A stretch of DNA of 64,000 bases from Edaphocola aurantiacus (GTDB lineage: Bacteria; Bacteroidota; Bacteroidia; Chitinophagales; Chitinophagaceae), in assembly GCF_019797745.1 (NCBI RefSeq), contig NZ_VOSI01000001.1:135700-199699 (forward strand). The letters are read 5' to 3'. A model generated the notes under the pieces. The model saw only the letters and a program-made list of their open reading frames with translations. It had not been told where the DNA came from and did not search any database. The stretch's first letter is position 1. Each line of letters begins with the position of its first letter. Shown one piece after another: positions 9,070 to 18,679 of this stretch. The position numbers and the translations under genes were made by a program.

Positions 9070-9198
9070 TTAATAATTGCAGCCAGTAGACCAGTAAACA
9101 GGCTGTGTTTTCATCAGTTCTATGCCCATGTCTTTCAAAGCCAGTGAGGCATTTTTATGTTGCATCATTGCTGTTTTACAAAGCTGTATACGCTGCAT
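9070..9198 (-). CDS. Possible small protein of 42 residues between the two aconitases
   Basis: An ATG at 9198 opens a 42-codon frame on the same strand as the aconitases. It begins MQRIQLCKTAMMQHKNASLA and ends YWSTGCNY before TAA. Codon choice (CTG, AAA, GCC, ATG-rich) resembles real genes here. It starts one base after the acnB terminator hairpin and ends about 95 bp before the aconitase start. No family recognised. It could be a genuine small protein, the remains of a larger gene, or chance. Confidence 0.3.
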   Translation of the reverse strand: MQRIQLCKTAMMQHKNASLALKDMGIELMKTQPVYWSTGCNY

Positions 9199-9236
9199 AA
9201 AAAAAGACCTCTAAGCTGTTGAAAGCTTAGAGGTCT
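9199..9236 (-). terminator. Rho-independent terminator after acnB
   Basis: A perfect 12-bp stem (gacctctaagct / agcttagaggtc, 6-base loop) followed on the minus strand by seven U. It is 26 bp past the acnB stop. Confidence 0.9.
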
Positions 9237-9261
9237 CTGAACTATTATTTTATAAAACTTA

Positions 9262-12024
9262 TTAATTCACTGCTACCGGAGCAAACTTAGTTAAGTTGAT
9301 GCCCTGTACAGCTGCTTTATATTCTTCAATGCTAGGAATGCGACCCAGAATAGCAGAAAGTACTACTACCGGAGTAGAAGCCAGTAAAGACTCTCCTTTT
9401 TTACCTTCAGCATCTTCTACCACCCTGCCCTGGAACAGGCGGGTAGAGGTAGCCAATACGGTATCTCCTTTAGCCGCTTTCTCCTGGTTACCCATACACA
9501 GGTTACAACCCGGGCGCTCTAAGTACATGATATTTTCATACTCTGTACGTGCCGCATTTTTTGGCAATAAATCACTGAACTCAAAGCCGGAATATTTCTG
9601 CAGCATATCCCAGTCACCCTCTGCTTTCAATTCATCAATGATATTGTAAGTAGGTGCTGCTACTACTAAAGGTGCTTTGAAGGTTACCGCGCCCTGCTGT
9701 TCTTCTAAATTTTTCAGCATTTGAGAAACGATTTTTAGATCGCCTTTATGCACCATACAAGAACCCACGAAACCAAGATCTACTTTTTTATCATTGCCAT
9801 AGAATGACAGTTCACGAATGGTATCGTGCGTATATCTTTTAGATACATCAGCATTATTTACATCAGGATCGGCAATCATCGGCTCATCAATCACATCCAG
9901 ATCCACGACAACTTCTGCATAGTATTTTGCATTTGTATCCGGCATCAGCGCTGGTTTCTCACCAGATTTGATTTCAGCGATACGTTTATCCGCTTTGTTG
10001 ATCAGGCCTTGCAGTACTTGTCTGCTGTTATCCATACCTTTTTCGATCATGATCTGGATACGGCTTTTCGCGATCTCCAAAGATTCGATTAAGGTATCAT
10101 CCTGAGAGATACAGATAGATGCTTTTGCTTTCATCTCTGCAGTCCAGTCCGTAAAGGTAAATGCCTGGTCTGCAAGCAATGTACCGATATGTACCTCAAT
10201 GATTCTTCCCTGGAATACGTTCTCACCATCGAACTGCTGTAACATCTGTAATTGTGTAGCATGTACCACATCACGGAAATCCATGTGCTCTTTCATGCTG
10301 CCTTTGAAGGTTACTTTTACAGATTCCGGGATTGGCATAGAAGCCTCACCGGTAGCTAAAGCTAAGGCAACGGTACCAGAGTCTGCACCGAAAGCTACGC
10401 CTTTAGACATACGGGTGTGTGAGTCACCACCGATAATGATAGCCCATTCATCGATTGTAATATCATTTAATACTTTATGAATTACATCGGTCATAGAATG
10501 ATACTCCCCTTTAGGGTCACGGGCAGTGATTACACCAAAGTCATTCATAAACTTCATCAGCTTAGGAATGTTAGCCTGTGCTTTTTTATCCCATACAGAA
10601 GCGGTGTGACAACCTGATTGGTAAGCACCGTCTACGATCGGAGAAATAACGGTAGCCGCCATAGATTCCAGTTCCTGTGCAGTCATCAGACCGGTAGTAT
10701 CCTGAGAACCTACGATATTTACTTCTACACGTACATCAGAACCAGCATGTAATACTTTGCCCTGAGTAATGCCTACCGCATTTTTGTTGAATATTTTTTC
10801 TACAGCGGTCAGACCTTGTCCTTCGATAGAAATTTCTTTAGAAGGAGCAAAAACGGAAGCCGGCTCAACACCTAAGATATTTGCTGCAATCGTCTGGATT
10901 TTTTTACCAAATACGATCGCGTAAGAACCACCCGCCTTGATGAATTCCATTTTCTGAGGCGTAAATGACTTCGAAAGATCAATCAGTTCCTGATCGCCGT
11001 TGTATAATTTTTTCTTCTTTGTATTAATGGTCAATACCGTACCTGTAGCCACTGAGTATACTTCTTCCAGGATAGGATCTCCGTTTTCATTACGTACTAC
11101 ATTTCCGTCTGCATCCACTTTCTTCACCCAGTTTTTCAGATCGATACCGATACCACCGGTTACGTCAACTGTAGTTAAGAAGATCGGAGAAATACCGTTA
11201 GTACCACCTACAATAGGGGCGATATTTACGAATGGAATATACGGACTGGCTTTTCTACCGGTCCAGAGTGCCACGTTGTTTACGCCTGACATTCTTGAAG
11301 AACCCACACCCATGGTACCTTTTTCAGCAATCAGCATCACGCTCTTATCTGGATGTTGTACCTGCAGCCCTCTGATCTCAGATTGTGCCTGAGGAGTGAT
11401 CATGCATAAACCGTGTAATTCACGGTCAGAACGGGAGTGCGCCTGGTTACCCGGAGACAGTAAATCCGTAGAAATATCACCTTCACCGGCAATAAATGTA
11501 ACTATCTGAATTTCTTCAGGAACTTCCGGCAGCTTGGTAAAAAACTCTGCTTTCGCGTAGCTTTCCAGGATATCTTTAGCAACTGGGTTTTCGTTTTTAA
11601 AAGCTTCTTTTAAACGATCTGTATCGGCATCATAAAGGAAAACCTGTGTTTTCAATACTTCTGCAGCAGCTTGTGCAATAGCAGCATCTGCTCCCAGCGC
11701 CAGGTCCAGCAATACTTCGATAGAGGGACCACCTTTCATATGAGATAACAGTTCGAAAGCAAAAGCAGGTGTAATTTCTTCTACCACGGATTCACCCAGA
11801 ATGATCTCTTTTAAGAACCTGGCTTTAGCACTGGCTGCGCTAGTTGTACCCGGTAATGTGTTATAGATAAAAAACTGAAGAGAATCTTCACGATACGGAC
11901 TGGCTGTATCTTTGATCTGTGCAATAATTTCCCATAACAGCTCAGCAGTATCAATGGGTTTTGGATGAAGCCCCTCGGCTTTTCTTTCTTCGATCTCTTT
12001 AAGGTAATCCTGGTAGATGTTCAT
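9262..12024 (-). CDS. acnB: Bifunctional aconitate hydratase 2 / 2-methylisocitrate dehydratase
   Basis: A second aconitase, of the AcnB class, with a [4Fe-4S] cluster. In the family it serves the TCA cycle and can act in the 2-methylcitrate cycle. 920 residues: N-terminal HEAT-like helical domain (about 1-160), swivel domain (about 165-400) containing GVGSSRMSGVNN, then the catalytic core with GGDSHTRMSKG, the ligand cysteine in FVGSCMVHKGD and the pair in RPGCNLCMGNQ near the C-terminus. All cluster ligands are intact. Domain order (swivel before core) separates it from the neighbouring mitochondrial-type enzyme, so this is not a tandem duplication. It has its own terminator and a distant TAnnTTTG promoter candidate. 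Confidence 0.96.
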   Translation of the reverse strand: MNIYQDYLKEIEERKAEGLHPKPIDTAELLWEIIAQIKDTASPYREDSLQFFIYNTLPGTTSAASAKARFLKEIILGESVVEEITPAFAFELLSHMKGGPSIEVLLDLALGADAAIAQAAAEVLKTQVFLYDADTDRLKEAFKNENPVAKDILESYAKAEFFTKLPEVPEEIQIVTFIAGEGDISTDLLSPGNQAHSRSDRELHGLCMITPQAQSEIRGLQVQHPDKSVMLIAEKGTMGVGSSRMSGVNNVALWTGRKASPYIPFVNIAPIVGGTNGISPIFLTTVDVTGGIGIDLKNWVKKVDADGNVVRNENGDPILEEVYSVATGTVLTINTKKKKLYNGDQELIDLSKSFTPQKMEFIKAGGSYAIVFGKKIQTIAANILGVEPASVFAPSKEISIEGQGLTAVEKIFNKNAVGITQGKVLHAGSDVRVEVNIVGSQDTTGLMTAQELESMAATVISPIVDGAYQSGCHTASVWDKKAQANIPKLMKFMNDFGVITARDPKGEYHSMTDVIHKVLNDITIDEWAIIIGGDSHTRMSKGVAFGADSGTVALALATGEASMPIPESVKVTFKGSMKEHMDFRDVVHATQLQMLQQFDGENVFQGRIIEVHIGTLLADQAFTFTDWTAEMKAKASICISQDDTLIESLEIAKSRIQIMIEKGMDNSRQVLQGLINKADKRIAEIKSGEKPALMPDTNAKYYAEVVVDLDVIDEPMIADPDVNNADVSKRYTHDTIRELSFYGNDKKVDLGFVGSCMVHKGDLKIVSQMLKNLEEQQGAVTFKAPLVVAAPTYNIIDELKAEGDWDMLQKYSGFEFSDLLPKNAARTEYENIMYLERPGCNLCMGNQEKAAKGDTVLATSTRLFQGRVVEDAEGKKGESLLASTPVVVLSAILGRIPSIEEYKAAVQGINLTKFAPVAVN

Positions 12025-12107
12025 ATAAAATTGAAAATATAGTCGGCAGATTCAGATACTGCCATTTACTTTGTTAAACTGTGTTTGAGCATGTGCTCCA
12101 AGGCTTG

Positions 12108-12115
12108 CAAATTTA
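12108..12115 (-). promoter_or_regulatory. Candidate -7 promoter element for acnB
   Basis: TAAATTTG on the minus strand, 83 bp upstream of the acnB ATG. If used, acnB has an unusually long leader (about 80 nt) for this window. Confidence 0.35.
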
Positions 12116-12184
12116 ATCAATAATCATAACTAAAAAAAACCCTTCGACAAAATCGTCACGAGAATGTAAAAAACATCTATATAA

Positions 12185-12232
12185 GTATATACATCCTTTA
12201 TAAGCGAATTCAGCTATAAAGGATGTATATAC
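12185..12232 (-). terminator. Inverted repeat after the LysE-type gene, probable terminator
   Basis: A perfect 18-bp inverted repeat (arms 12185-12202 and 12215-12232) with a 12-base loop that itself contains gaattc. It starts 24 bp past the stop of the exporter gene. No strong U-run follows. Confidence 0.65.
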
Positions 12233-12256
12233 ATGTTTATCATTAAATTATCTGGA

Positions 12257-12907
12257 TTAGTGTGATACGCCCAGGTTGAAATGGGTTTTGATCAGCAGGA
12301 TAAGACCCAGTGCAAAAATGCATATGGCACTGATCTTATTAATGTACATTATTGTACGCAGGTTTAGTTTATGGCGGATCTTATCGGCCAGGAATACTTT
12401 CAGAAAGTCGATACCCAATACCAGTCCCAGACAGGTACTGAACAGGACTACTTTATGAGAGGCCTCTACAGAAGGGCCGGCAATGAGGGCTACTGCACCT
12501 ACCCAGGTAAGTACTACTCCAGGATTCAGCGTATTCATCAGGAAGCCACTGAGCCATATCTGGAAATAAGCGCTACGGCTGATCTTCATCGTCTTCTGAT
12601 CACGATTCGGTTTTTTGGGCTTAAACTTCTTCATTAAGCCGTACAAACCCATGATCAGGAAAAGGCCACTGCCCACATATCCTACTGTTTTCTGGTGATC
12701 TTCCAGGAAGGTCATCCATTGTGTAGCAATATTGGCAAGGGTTACATACAGGATATCGCTTACACTTACTCCCAGTACAAAGGCCAGGCCGGCCCTGTAA
12801 CTATGGTGCATGCTGTAGCGGATAATTGCAAATAGCGTAGGCCCAACTGATATTGCCATGAACAGCCCAAGGAATACACCTTTTATGATTGCTTCAGAGT
12901 ACGTCAA
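12257..12907 (-). CDS. LysE/RhtB-family transporter
   Basis: Inner-membrane exporter of the LysE superfamily, which exports amino acids or related small solutes. 216 residues with about six transmembrane helices. The family signature at the N-terminus (GVFLGLFMAISVGPTLFAII, about 10-29) and the central NPGVVLTWVGA segment are present. The start is TTG at 12907; the first in-frame ATG would remove part of the first conserved helix, so TTG is favoured. It follows prfC by 44 bp on the same strand and may be co-transcribed with it. Substrate unknown. Confidence 0.85.
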   Translation of the reverse strand: MTYSEAIIKGVFLGLFMAISVGPTLFAIIRYSMHHSYRAGLAFVLGVSVSDILYVTLANIATQWMTFLEDHQKTVGYVGSGLFLIMGLYGLMKKFKPKKPNRDQKTMKISRSAYFQIWLSGFLMNTLNPGVVLTWVGAVALIAGPSVEASHKVVLFSTCLGLVLGIDFLKVFLADKIRHKLNLRTIMYINKISAICIFALGLILLIKTHFNLGVSH

Positions 12908-12951
12908 AAGAGTTTCGGTTTAGTATGCAATGAAAAAGCAAGATACGATTA

Positions 12952-14535
12952 TTAGTGTTTATAATCGCTGGTGAAATGGAATTCAATATCCGGATTATTC
13001 TGGCGTTCTGTGTTCAGGAACCACTCACTCTGTGCCAGGTAAACCAGGTTACCATCCTTGTCTTCCATGATATTTGCCTGCTTGAAGCGGGTAAACTCAT
13101 CGATCTTTTTCTTTTCTCCGGTAATCCAGCACGCTTTATAGAAAGACAAAGGCACGAAATCTACCGAAGCACCATACTCCTGTAATAAACGATATTGAAT
13201 AACCTCAAACTGCAGGTCTCCCACACAGCCGATTATTTTACGGTTACCACCATGCTGGGTAAACAACTGTGCTACCCCTTCATCCGTCAGCTGGCGTAAA
13301 CCTTTTTCCAGCTGCTTGGTCTTCATCGGATCTTTATTCACCACTTCACGAAACAGCTCCGGAGAGAAGCTCGGCATGCCGGTAAACATCATTTTCTCCC
13401 CTTCGGTCAGTGTATCACCGATCTTAAAGTTACCGGTATCGAACAGACCTACTACATCGCCAGGATAGGCGTCATCTACCACTTCTTTGCTGCGGGCCAG
13501 GAAGGTATACGGGTTACTGAACTTCATATCCTTATCCAGGCGTATGTGTTTATAACTTTTATTACGCTCCAGACGGCCGGAACATACGCGCAGGAATGCG
13601 ATACGGTCACGGTGTCTCGGGTCCAGGTTGGCGTGAATCTTAAAGATAAACCCGCTGAACTTAGGCTCGCCGGGACAAACTTCTCTTACATCAGTGGCAC
13701 GGCACAAAGGATTTGGCGCAATACGCACAAAGGTGTCCAGCATCTCACGGATACCGAAGTTATTTACGGCCGAACCAAAGAATACAGGCGCTACTTCACC
13801 TTTCATATAGGCTTCGCTATCCAGCTCACCATATACACCATCCAGCAGTTCTACATCTTCGCGCAGCTGTGCTGCATCTTTTGCCCCTACTTTCTGATCC
13901 AGTAATGCATCATTAATATCATTGATGGCCACACTGTTCTCATCTGTTGCCTTTTGACTAGGCGTAAAGAGGTTCAGGCTTTTTTCGTATAAATTATATA
14001 CCCCTTTGAACTCACGACCCATATTAATAGGCCAGGTCAGAGGATGTAAGGAAATATTCAGTTCTTTTTCGATCTCATCGATCAGGTCAAAAGGAAACTT
14101 ACCGTCACGGTCCATTTTATTAACGAACACGATTACCGGTGTATCGCGCATACGACATACCTCCATCAGGCGGCGGGTCTGCTCCTCTACCCCATTCACA
14201 CTGTCAATCACCAGGATAACGCTGTCCACGGCTGTCAGGGTACGATAAGTATCTTCAGCAAAGTCCTTGTGACCCGGTGTATCGAGCAGGTTGATCAGGA
14301 GATCTTTGTACTCAAAGGTCATTACAGAGGTGGCAACAGAGATACCTCTCTGGCGCTCGATCTCCATAAAATCCGATGTGGCTCCCTTTTTGATCTTATT
14401 ACTTTTTACCGCTCCGGCTACCTGGATGGCACCACCAAATAACAGCAGTTTTTCGGTCAATGTGGTCTTACCGGCATCCGGGTGGGAAATAATAGCAAAG
14501 GTTTTGCGACGATTAATTTCGTTTTGGTATTTCAT
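12952..14535 (-). CDS. prfC: Peptide chain release factor 3
   Basis: Ribosome-associated GTPase that recycles RF1/RF2 after termination. 527 residues, normal for the family. The G domain shows the P-loop SHPDAGKTT (17-25), the switch region [20 protein letters not shown] and NKMDRDG. Domains II/III with the RF3-specific C-terminus ([19 protein letters not shown]) are complete. A TATCTTTG element only 10 bp from the ATG suggests a very short or absent leader. Confidence 0.97.
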   Translation of the reverse strand: MKYQNEINRRKTFAIISHPDAGKTTLTEKLLLFGGAIQVAGAVKSNKIKKGATSDFMEIERQRGISVATSVMTFEYKDLLINLLDTPGHKDFAEDTYRTLTAVDSVILVIDSVNGVEEQTRRLMEVCRMRDTPVIVFVNKMDRDGKFPFDLIDEIEKELNISLHPLTWPINMGREFKGVYNLYEKSLNLFTPSQKATDENSVAINDINDALLDQKVGAKDAAQLREDVELLDGVYGELDSEAYMKGEVAPVFFGSAVNNFGIREMLDTFVRIAPNPLCRATDVREVCPGEPKFSGFIFKIHANLDPRHRDRIAFLRVCSGRLERNKSYKHIRLDKDMKFSNPYTFLARSKEVVDDAYPGDVVGLFDTGNFKIGDTLTEGEKMMFTGMPSFSPELFREVVNKDPMKTKQLEKGLRQLTDEGVAQLFTQHGGNRKIIGCVGDLQFEVIQYRLLQEYGASVDFVPLSFYKACWITGEKKKIDEFTRFKQANIMEDKDGNLVYLAQSEWFLNTERQNNPDIEFHFTSDYKH

Positions 14536-14545
14536 AATTCGGCTG

Positions 14546-14580
14546 CAAAGATAATACCTTATGTGTTAACGTGAAACAAA
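14546..14580 (-). promoter_or_regulatory. Candidate promoter for prfC, near-leaderless
   Basis: TATCTTTG (14546-14553) on the minus strand with TTTG (14577-14580) 23 bp upstream, fitting the Bacteroidota -33/-7 layout with slightly long spacing. The expected start point is only a few bases from the prfC ATG at 14535. Confidence 0.4.
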
Positions 14581-14668
14581 GAGCTATGCATATCACTGAT
14601 AAGAGATACTATATATTATAATATTCCGTAGTAAAATCGTATTTTCGCGCCCGTTAAGAGAGATAACT

Positions 14669-15448
14669 TTGCTTCATTATAAGACATTCATACTGCGGGA
14701 CGATGCTCCCTGGATCACTTTCGTGCATGGCGCGGGGGGTAGTAGCACCATCTGGTTTAAACAGATCAAGACTTTTGCCTCAGAATATAACCTGCTGATG
14801 GTGGACCTCCGCGGACACGGCGGTTCTAAGGATCATAAAACAAAACAGAAAGGCCGCTATTCCTTCTCTGAGATCGGTGATGACATCATCGAGGTTATGG
14901 AGCATGCCGGTATAGCACAAAGCCATTTTGTGGGCATCTCTTTAGGTACGGTCATCATCCGTGACCTGGCAGAGCGCTACCCCAACCGGGTAAGCAGCCT
15001 GGTGATGGGCGGTGCGGTGATGAAGCTGAATCTTCGTTCCCGCTTCCTGATGAATATTGCCCGTCTCAGCAAGTCCGTTATACCTTATATGTTCCTGTAC
15101 AGCTTCTTTGCTTTTATTGTGATGCCTAAAAAGAATCACAAAGAGTCGAGACTGCTGTTCATCAACGAAGCGAAGAAATTATACCAGAAAGAGTTTAAAA
15201 AATGGGTAACCCTCTTCACTACCCTGAACCCGCTGGTAGCATTCTTCCGTATGAAGGAGACACATGTACGTACTTTATACATTATGGGTGCCGAAGATTA
15301 TATGTTCCTGCCTGCCATTCAAAAGCTGACCGGACACCATCGTAATGCGCAACTGCACATTATCCCGGACTGCGGTCATGTGGTGAATGTAGAGCAACCG
15401 GATGTATTTAACCGCGAAGTGTTTTCCTTTTTACAAAAGGGTAAATAG
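14669..15448 (+). CDS. Alpha/beta-fold hydrolase
   Basis: Cytosolic alpha/beta hydrolase, 259 residues. The oxyanion motif VHGAGGSS (19-26), nucleophile Ser91 in VGISLGT, acid Asp in GAEDYMF and catalytic His in CGHVVNVEQP form a complete triad. The start is TTG at 14669, preceded by aagagag; no in-frame ATG lies before the conserved HGAGG strand, so TTG is preferred. Substrate not predictable. It runs divergently from prfC, and the SUKH-like gene follows 11 bp later. Confidence 0.85.
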   Translation: MLHYKTFILRDDAPWITFVHGAGGSSTIWFKQIKTFASEYNLLMVDLRGHGGSKDHKTKQKGRYSFSEIGDDIIEVMEHAGIAQSHFVGISLGTVIIRDLAERYPNRVSSLVMGGAVMKLNLRSRFLMNIARLSKSVIPYMFLYSFFAFIVMPKKNHKESRLLFINEAKKLYQKEFKKWVTLFTTLNPLVAFFRMKETHVRTLYIMGAEDYMFLPAIQKLTGHHRNAQLHIIPDCGHVVNVEQPDVFNREVFSFLQKGK

Positions 15449-15459
15449 TCAACCAGTAC

Positions 15460-15948
15460 ATGATCATACATTTTCTAAAAAATTACGAAGATTATAAACG
15501 TAAAGGATTAGGGCCTAAAATTGCACGGTTCGGAATTCCAAGCGGTCTTAGCGAAGCAGAGATCGTGGAAATGGAACTGGCACTCAATGAGGCAAAGCCT
15601 TTTCCGCAAACCTTGCGGGAGTATCTGTATATCGGAGGAGATTTCAATTGTATCTCCATGAATGAAGGTGGTAAAAATATCCCAAAAGCGTCCCTGTATT
15701 TTAGAACCGAATTAGGTAAAAGGGGCTTTGATATATCGCGGCCAATAGTAATGGTCCATATCTTTGAAGGCAAGTGTGGCACCTTTATCTACCTGGATGA
15801 GGGAGACGATCCTAAACCCTGGAACTGCTCTATATCCCCCGCATATGATACCGATGAGGGTGAGATGATCTGGGATGCGCCCTATGACTCCTTCTCACAA
15901 ATGATCGATGTACATATCGAGCATTCTTTGAAAGGAATTCCTTTTTGA
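15460..15948 (+). CDS. SMI1/KNR4 (SUKH)-like protein
   Basis: 162 residues, no signal peptide. The pattern fits the SUKH superfamily: GIPSGLSEAEIVEMELAL (about 26-43), a hydrophobic LREYLYIGGDFN segment (about 52-63) and a late acidic/aromatic YDTDEGEMIWDAPYDSF segment (about 130-146). Many SUKH proteins are immunity proteins to secreted toxins, others are housekeeping. No toxin gene is adjacent; it follows the hydrolase by 11 bp, so the two may form an operon. Function uncertain. Confidence 0.65.
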   Translation: MIIHFLKNYEDYKRKGLGPKIARFGIPSGLSEAEIVEMELALNEAKPFPQTLREYLYIGGDFNCISMNEGGKNIPKASLYFRTELGKRGFDISRPIVMVHIFEGKCGTFIYLDEGDDPKPWNCSISPAYDTDEGEMIWDAPYDSFSQMIDVHIEHSLKGIPF

Positions 15949-15976
15949 TTTTTCTCCTGAATATCCATAAAACAAT

Positions 15977-16627
15977 ATGTATCAATTTCTACCCGGAAAA
16001 TTGTTTTGTTCCGCAGCGCTATTATTAATCAGCAGCAGCCTGATGGCACAAACAAAACACAAACCTAAATTCCCGAATCCTAAGCTGAGAGCAAGTATAG
16101 AGCTGGGCATCATATCAGCAGAAGCAAAAGTATCATATAATATTAACCGCTGGAATAGTGTTTCCTTTGGGTGGGGGTATGGCTATACTATAGCCGGTTT
16201 TAGTAACCCTAAATTTGCCAACTCACAAAAGCAACAGTCAAATCCCAGAGATATGTCGTTATTGGGAGATTTCCATGCATGGTCCAGTTTTATGGTTAGC
16301 GGCTCTTACCGGTACTACTTGAGACATCGCGGCAATTACCTGCCAAATGGTGGCTACCTCGGTGTGCTGCTTCGCTACAGAGGTGCACAAAAAGAATATA
16401 TAGGCAAAGACAATTACGACATGAGGCCTGTATTTTTCTATGCCGCACAGCTGGGTCACTTAAATTATTTAACATCCAATAGATTATACACAGATTTTTC
16501 TATAGGATACGGACTATGTATAAATGATCAATATACGGCAAAAGAATTTGCTCCACAATTATCACTATCCATAGGCTGGTTCATTGGTCCTAACAAAGTG
16601 CGCGAAGACAAAACAACAACACCATAA
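15977..16627 (+). CDS. Secreted beta-barrel-like protein of unknown function
   Basis: 216 residues with a signal peptide ending SSSLMAQ (about 19-25). The mature part has alternating strands with aromatic residues (SVSFGWGYGYTI, GSYRYYLRHRG, LSLSIGWFIG), as in small outer-membrane barrels, but no family motif I can name. It follows the SUKH-like gene by 28 bp. Its stop codon lies inside the 21-bp palindrome that terminates both this gene and the convergent T9SS gene. Confidence 0.65.
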   Translation: MYQFLPGKLFCSAALLLISSSLMAQTKHKPKFPNPKLRASIELGIISAEAKVSYNINRWNSVSFGWGYGYTIAGFSNPKFANSQKQQSNPRDMSLLGDFHAWSSFMVSGSYRYYLRHRGNYLPNGGYLGVLLRYRGAQKEYIGKDNYDMRPVFFYAAQLGHLNYLTSNRLYTDFSIGYGLCINDQYTAKEFAPQLSLSIGWFIGPNKVREDKTTTP

Positions 16628-16668
16628 CATAAAACAGGCTGCATGAATCATGCAGCCTGTTTTATGTT
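16626..16668. terminator. Bidirectional terminator, 21-bp palindrome
   Basis: A perfect inverted repeat with 21-bp arms around a single central base, containing acaggctgcat. It overlaps the last two bases of the upstream stop codon and sits between convergent genes. Confidence 0.85.
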
Positions 16669-16681
16669 GAATACTTATTAT

Positions 16682-18601
16682 CTAAGGGTTTGTATGAATG
16701 AGTTTGCGATGCAGGATCAACCCATCAGGAAGGGTGATCTTAAGCATATATATACCAGAAGGTAAACCTAAAGACAGCACACTCTTTTGCTGGTTTATTT
16801 TACTATTCTGAATAGCTCTGCCCAATACGTCATAGACACCTACAGTGGCCTGATGATATCCTTCCGGCAGTACCAGGTTATATACTCCTGAACCTGGATT
16901 GGGATATAGCTGCATGCGTGACGCGAGCTGCTGTTCTGTAATGCTGTTCGTATTGATGGTGATATGAAAACAATCTGAAGTATCGCGGCAACCATTACTG
17001 CTGCTGACAGCCAGGGCATAGTCTCCGGTCTGCGTCGGCGTAAATGTAGCATTGGTAGCACCGGATACCAGCTGCCCGGTGTTACAGTCAATCCATTGAT
17101 AGTTTATACCAGTACCCATCGCCGTCAGGGTTTGGTTCTGTACTGTTACCCGCGGATCTAAATAACACTGAAATAATTTCAAAAGGTATATATCATCTCC
17201 ACCATTGGAAGTAAGGTTATAAGTTGGCGCACCCGGATTAAAATCTGCGGTCTGGTTAAACTCTCCGCTGACATAGATCTGCCCTGTAGTGTCCAGCTCA
17301 ATCGTATTGCCACGGGAGACAAAAGTAGACTGCAGTGCGCGGCCCCAGAGGAAGTGTTTATTAGAATCATATTTACAGATATAGGTTTGCACATTGCCCG
17401 CCGAAGGTATCGTATACGTACCGGGTCCCGGGTCAAAATCTACAGCTGTGTTATGATAGTAACCAGTGATATAATAATGGCTAAACTTGTCGACATAGCC
17501 GCGGTTTGCAGTGCTGTAGTCTACGGAGAAAGACCATTTAAATTCACCGGCAGTATCCAGCTTTACCACAAAAGTACTCAGGTACGGAGAAGAGGTCATC
17601 ATACCACCATCACCGCCATCATTAAAATTCATGGTGCCGCTATAGCCGCCGCAGACATATAGATTATCTTTCAAATCATAATCAATATCATTACTGTAGG
17701 AACTGCCACCGGTGCCGATAAAGCAACGAACCCATTTAAAGTTTCCGTTTTTATCCCATTTCACTACATATAGCTTTTCCTCTGAGTTAGGATAAGGAAT
17801 CACTGCAGCCGGACCAGGATCGAAATCGCAGTTAGAAGAAAACTGGCCGGTGAGGTAAATATTACCTTCATAATCGGTATCCATCTTACAGGATTCTTCC
17901 GGTCCGTCACCACCATAGCTTTTGGCCCACATCAGGCCGCCATCAAGGTTATACTTAGCTACAAATATATGGCGTACCGGTGCTGTCAGCAGGTAAGTGC
18001 CCGGTCCCGGATCAAAGTCAATATTTCCGGTGCCAAATGTTCCGGAAACGAGAATTCCGTTTTCTTTAGATACAATAATATCATAGCCCTGGTTAACATT
18101 TAAGGCGGTTCCGCTCAAAACATTAACCCATTGCAGGGCGCCGTTGGTATTTAATTTAAGAAAGAAGATAGAACCGGTATTGGAGGTACTGGTATACAGC
18201 TGCTGTCCTGGTCCCGGATCAAAATCTACGGTACCGCGGAAGCTACCCGTTATATAGATGGCATTACCCGCATCGGTCGTTACAGATTCTGTATACATAG
18301 CACCATTACTACCCCCGAAGGTATCGATCCAGAGTACAGTACCGGCAGTGTCCATTTTGGTCACAAAGCTTTTAGGGTTATTAATGCTTCCGGTCACGGT
18401 AAATGTATTCGGCCCCGGGTCCAGGTCTGCAACAGCGTTTGCATTACCTACACAGATGAGGCGCTGCATTTTGTCAAAGGTCTTATCAGTAATGTATTCA
18501 TTGCCGGTGCCACCAATCTGTTTGGCCCAACGAAAATCCTGGGCGCGGACGGTGGTCACAAAGCATGATAAAAGGGCAAAGAGGGAATAAAAATGTTTCA
18601 T
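16682..18601 (-). CDS. T9SS-secreted protein with FDPGPG repeats
   Basis: 639 residues. A signal peptide (ending VTTVRAQ) is followed by about seven repeats of 60-70 residues, each with a D-F-D-P-G-P-G type motif and WAK/GGTG-like strands, suggesting a beta-propeller of SBBP-like repeats. Next come an Ig-like segment (YQWIDCNTGQ... GDYALAVSS... NGC) and a C-terminal type A sorting domain (LYPNPGSGVYNL ... LPSGIYMLKI). The C-terminal domain marks it for export and surface attachment or release by the type IX secretion system. Ligand or function unknown. Confidence 0.85.
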   Translation of the reverse strand: MKHFYSLFALLSCFVTTVRAQDFRWAKQIGGTGNEYITDKTFDKMQRLICVGNANAVADLDPGPNTFTVTGSINNPKSFVTKMDTAGTVLWIDTFGGSNGAMYTESVTTDAGNAIYITGSFRGTVDFDPGPGQQLYTSTSNTGSIFFLKLNTNGALQWVNVLSGTALNVNQGYDIIVSKENGILVSGTFGTGNIDFDPGPGTYLLTAPVRHIFVAKYNLDGGLMWAKSYGGDGPEESCKMDTDYEGNIYLTGQFSSNCDFDPGPAAVIPYPNSEEKLYVVKWDKNGNFKWVRCFIGTGGSSYSNDIDYDLKDNLYVCGGYSGTMNFNDGGDGGMMTSSPYLSTFVVKLDTAGEFKWSFSVDYSTANRGYVDKFSHYYITGYYHNTAVDFDPGPGTYTIPSAGNVQTYICKYDSNKHFLWGRALQSTFVSRGNTIELDTTGQIYVSGEFNQTADFNPGAPTYNLTSNGGDDIYLLKLFQCYLDPRVTVQNQTLTAMGTGINYQWIDCNTGQLVSGATNATFTPTQTGDYALAVSSSNGCRDTSDCFHITINTNSITEQQLASRMQLYPNPGSGVYNLVLPEGYHQATVGVYDVLGRAIQNSKINQQKSVLSLGLPSGIYMLKITLPDGLILHRKLIHTNP

Positions 18602-18679
18602 GGGAAATGTTTTATAGTGCCATAAAAATAAAGCATATATGTATTATTTGCAAGCATAACACATAAATTAAGGGGTATA

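Noticed and set aside
17200-18450. Recurring ccgggtcc/ccaggatc DNA strings considered as a repeat array or CRISPR
   Set aside because: They encode the FDPGPG motif in frame, with irregular spacing set by protein repeats and no conserved direct repeat with spacers.
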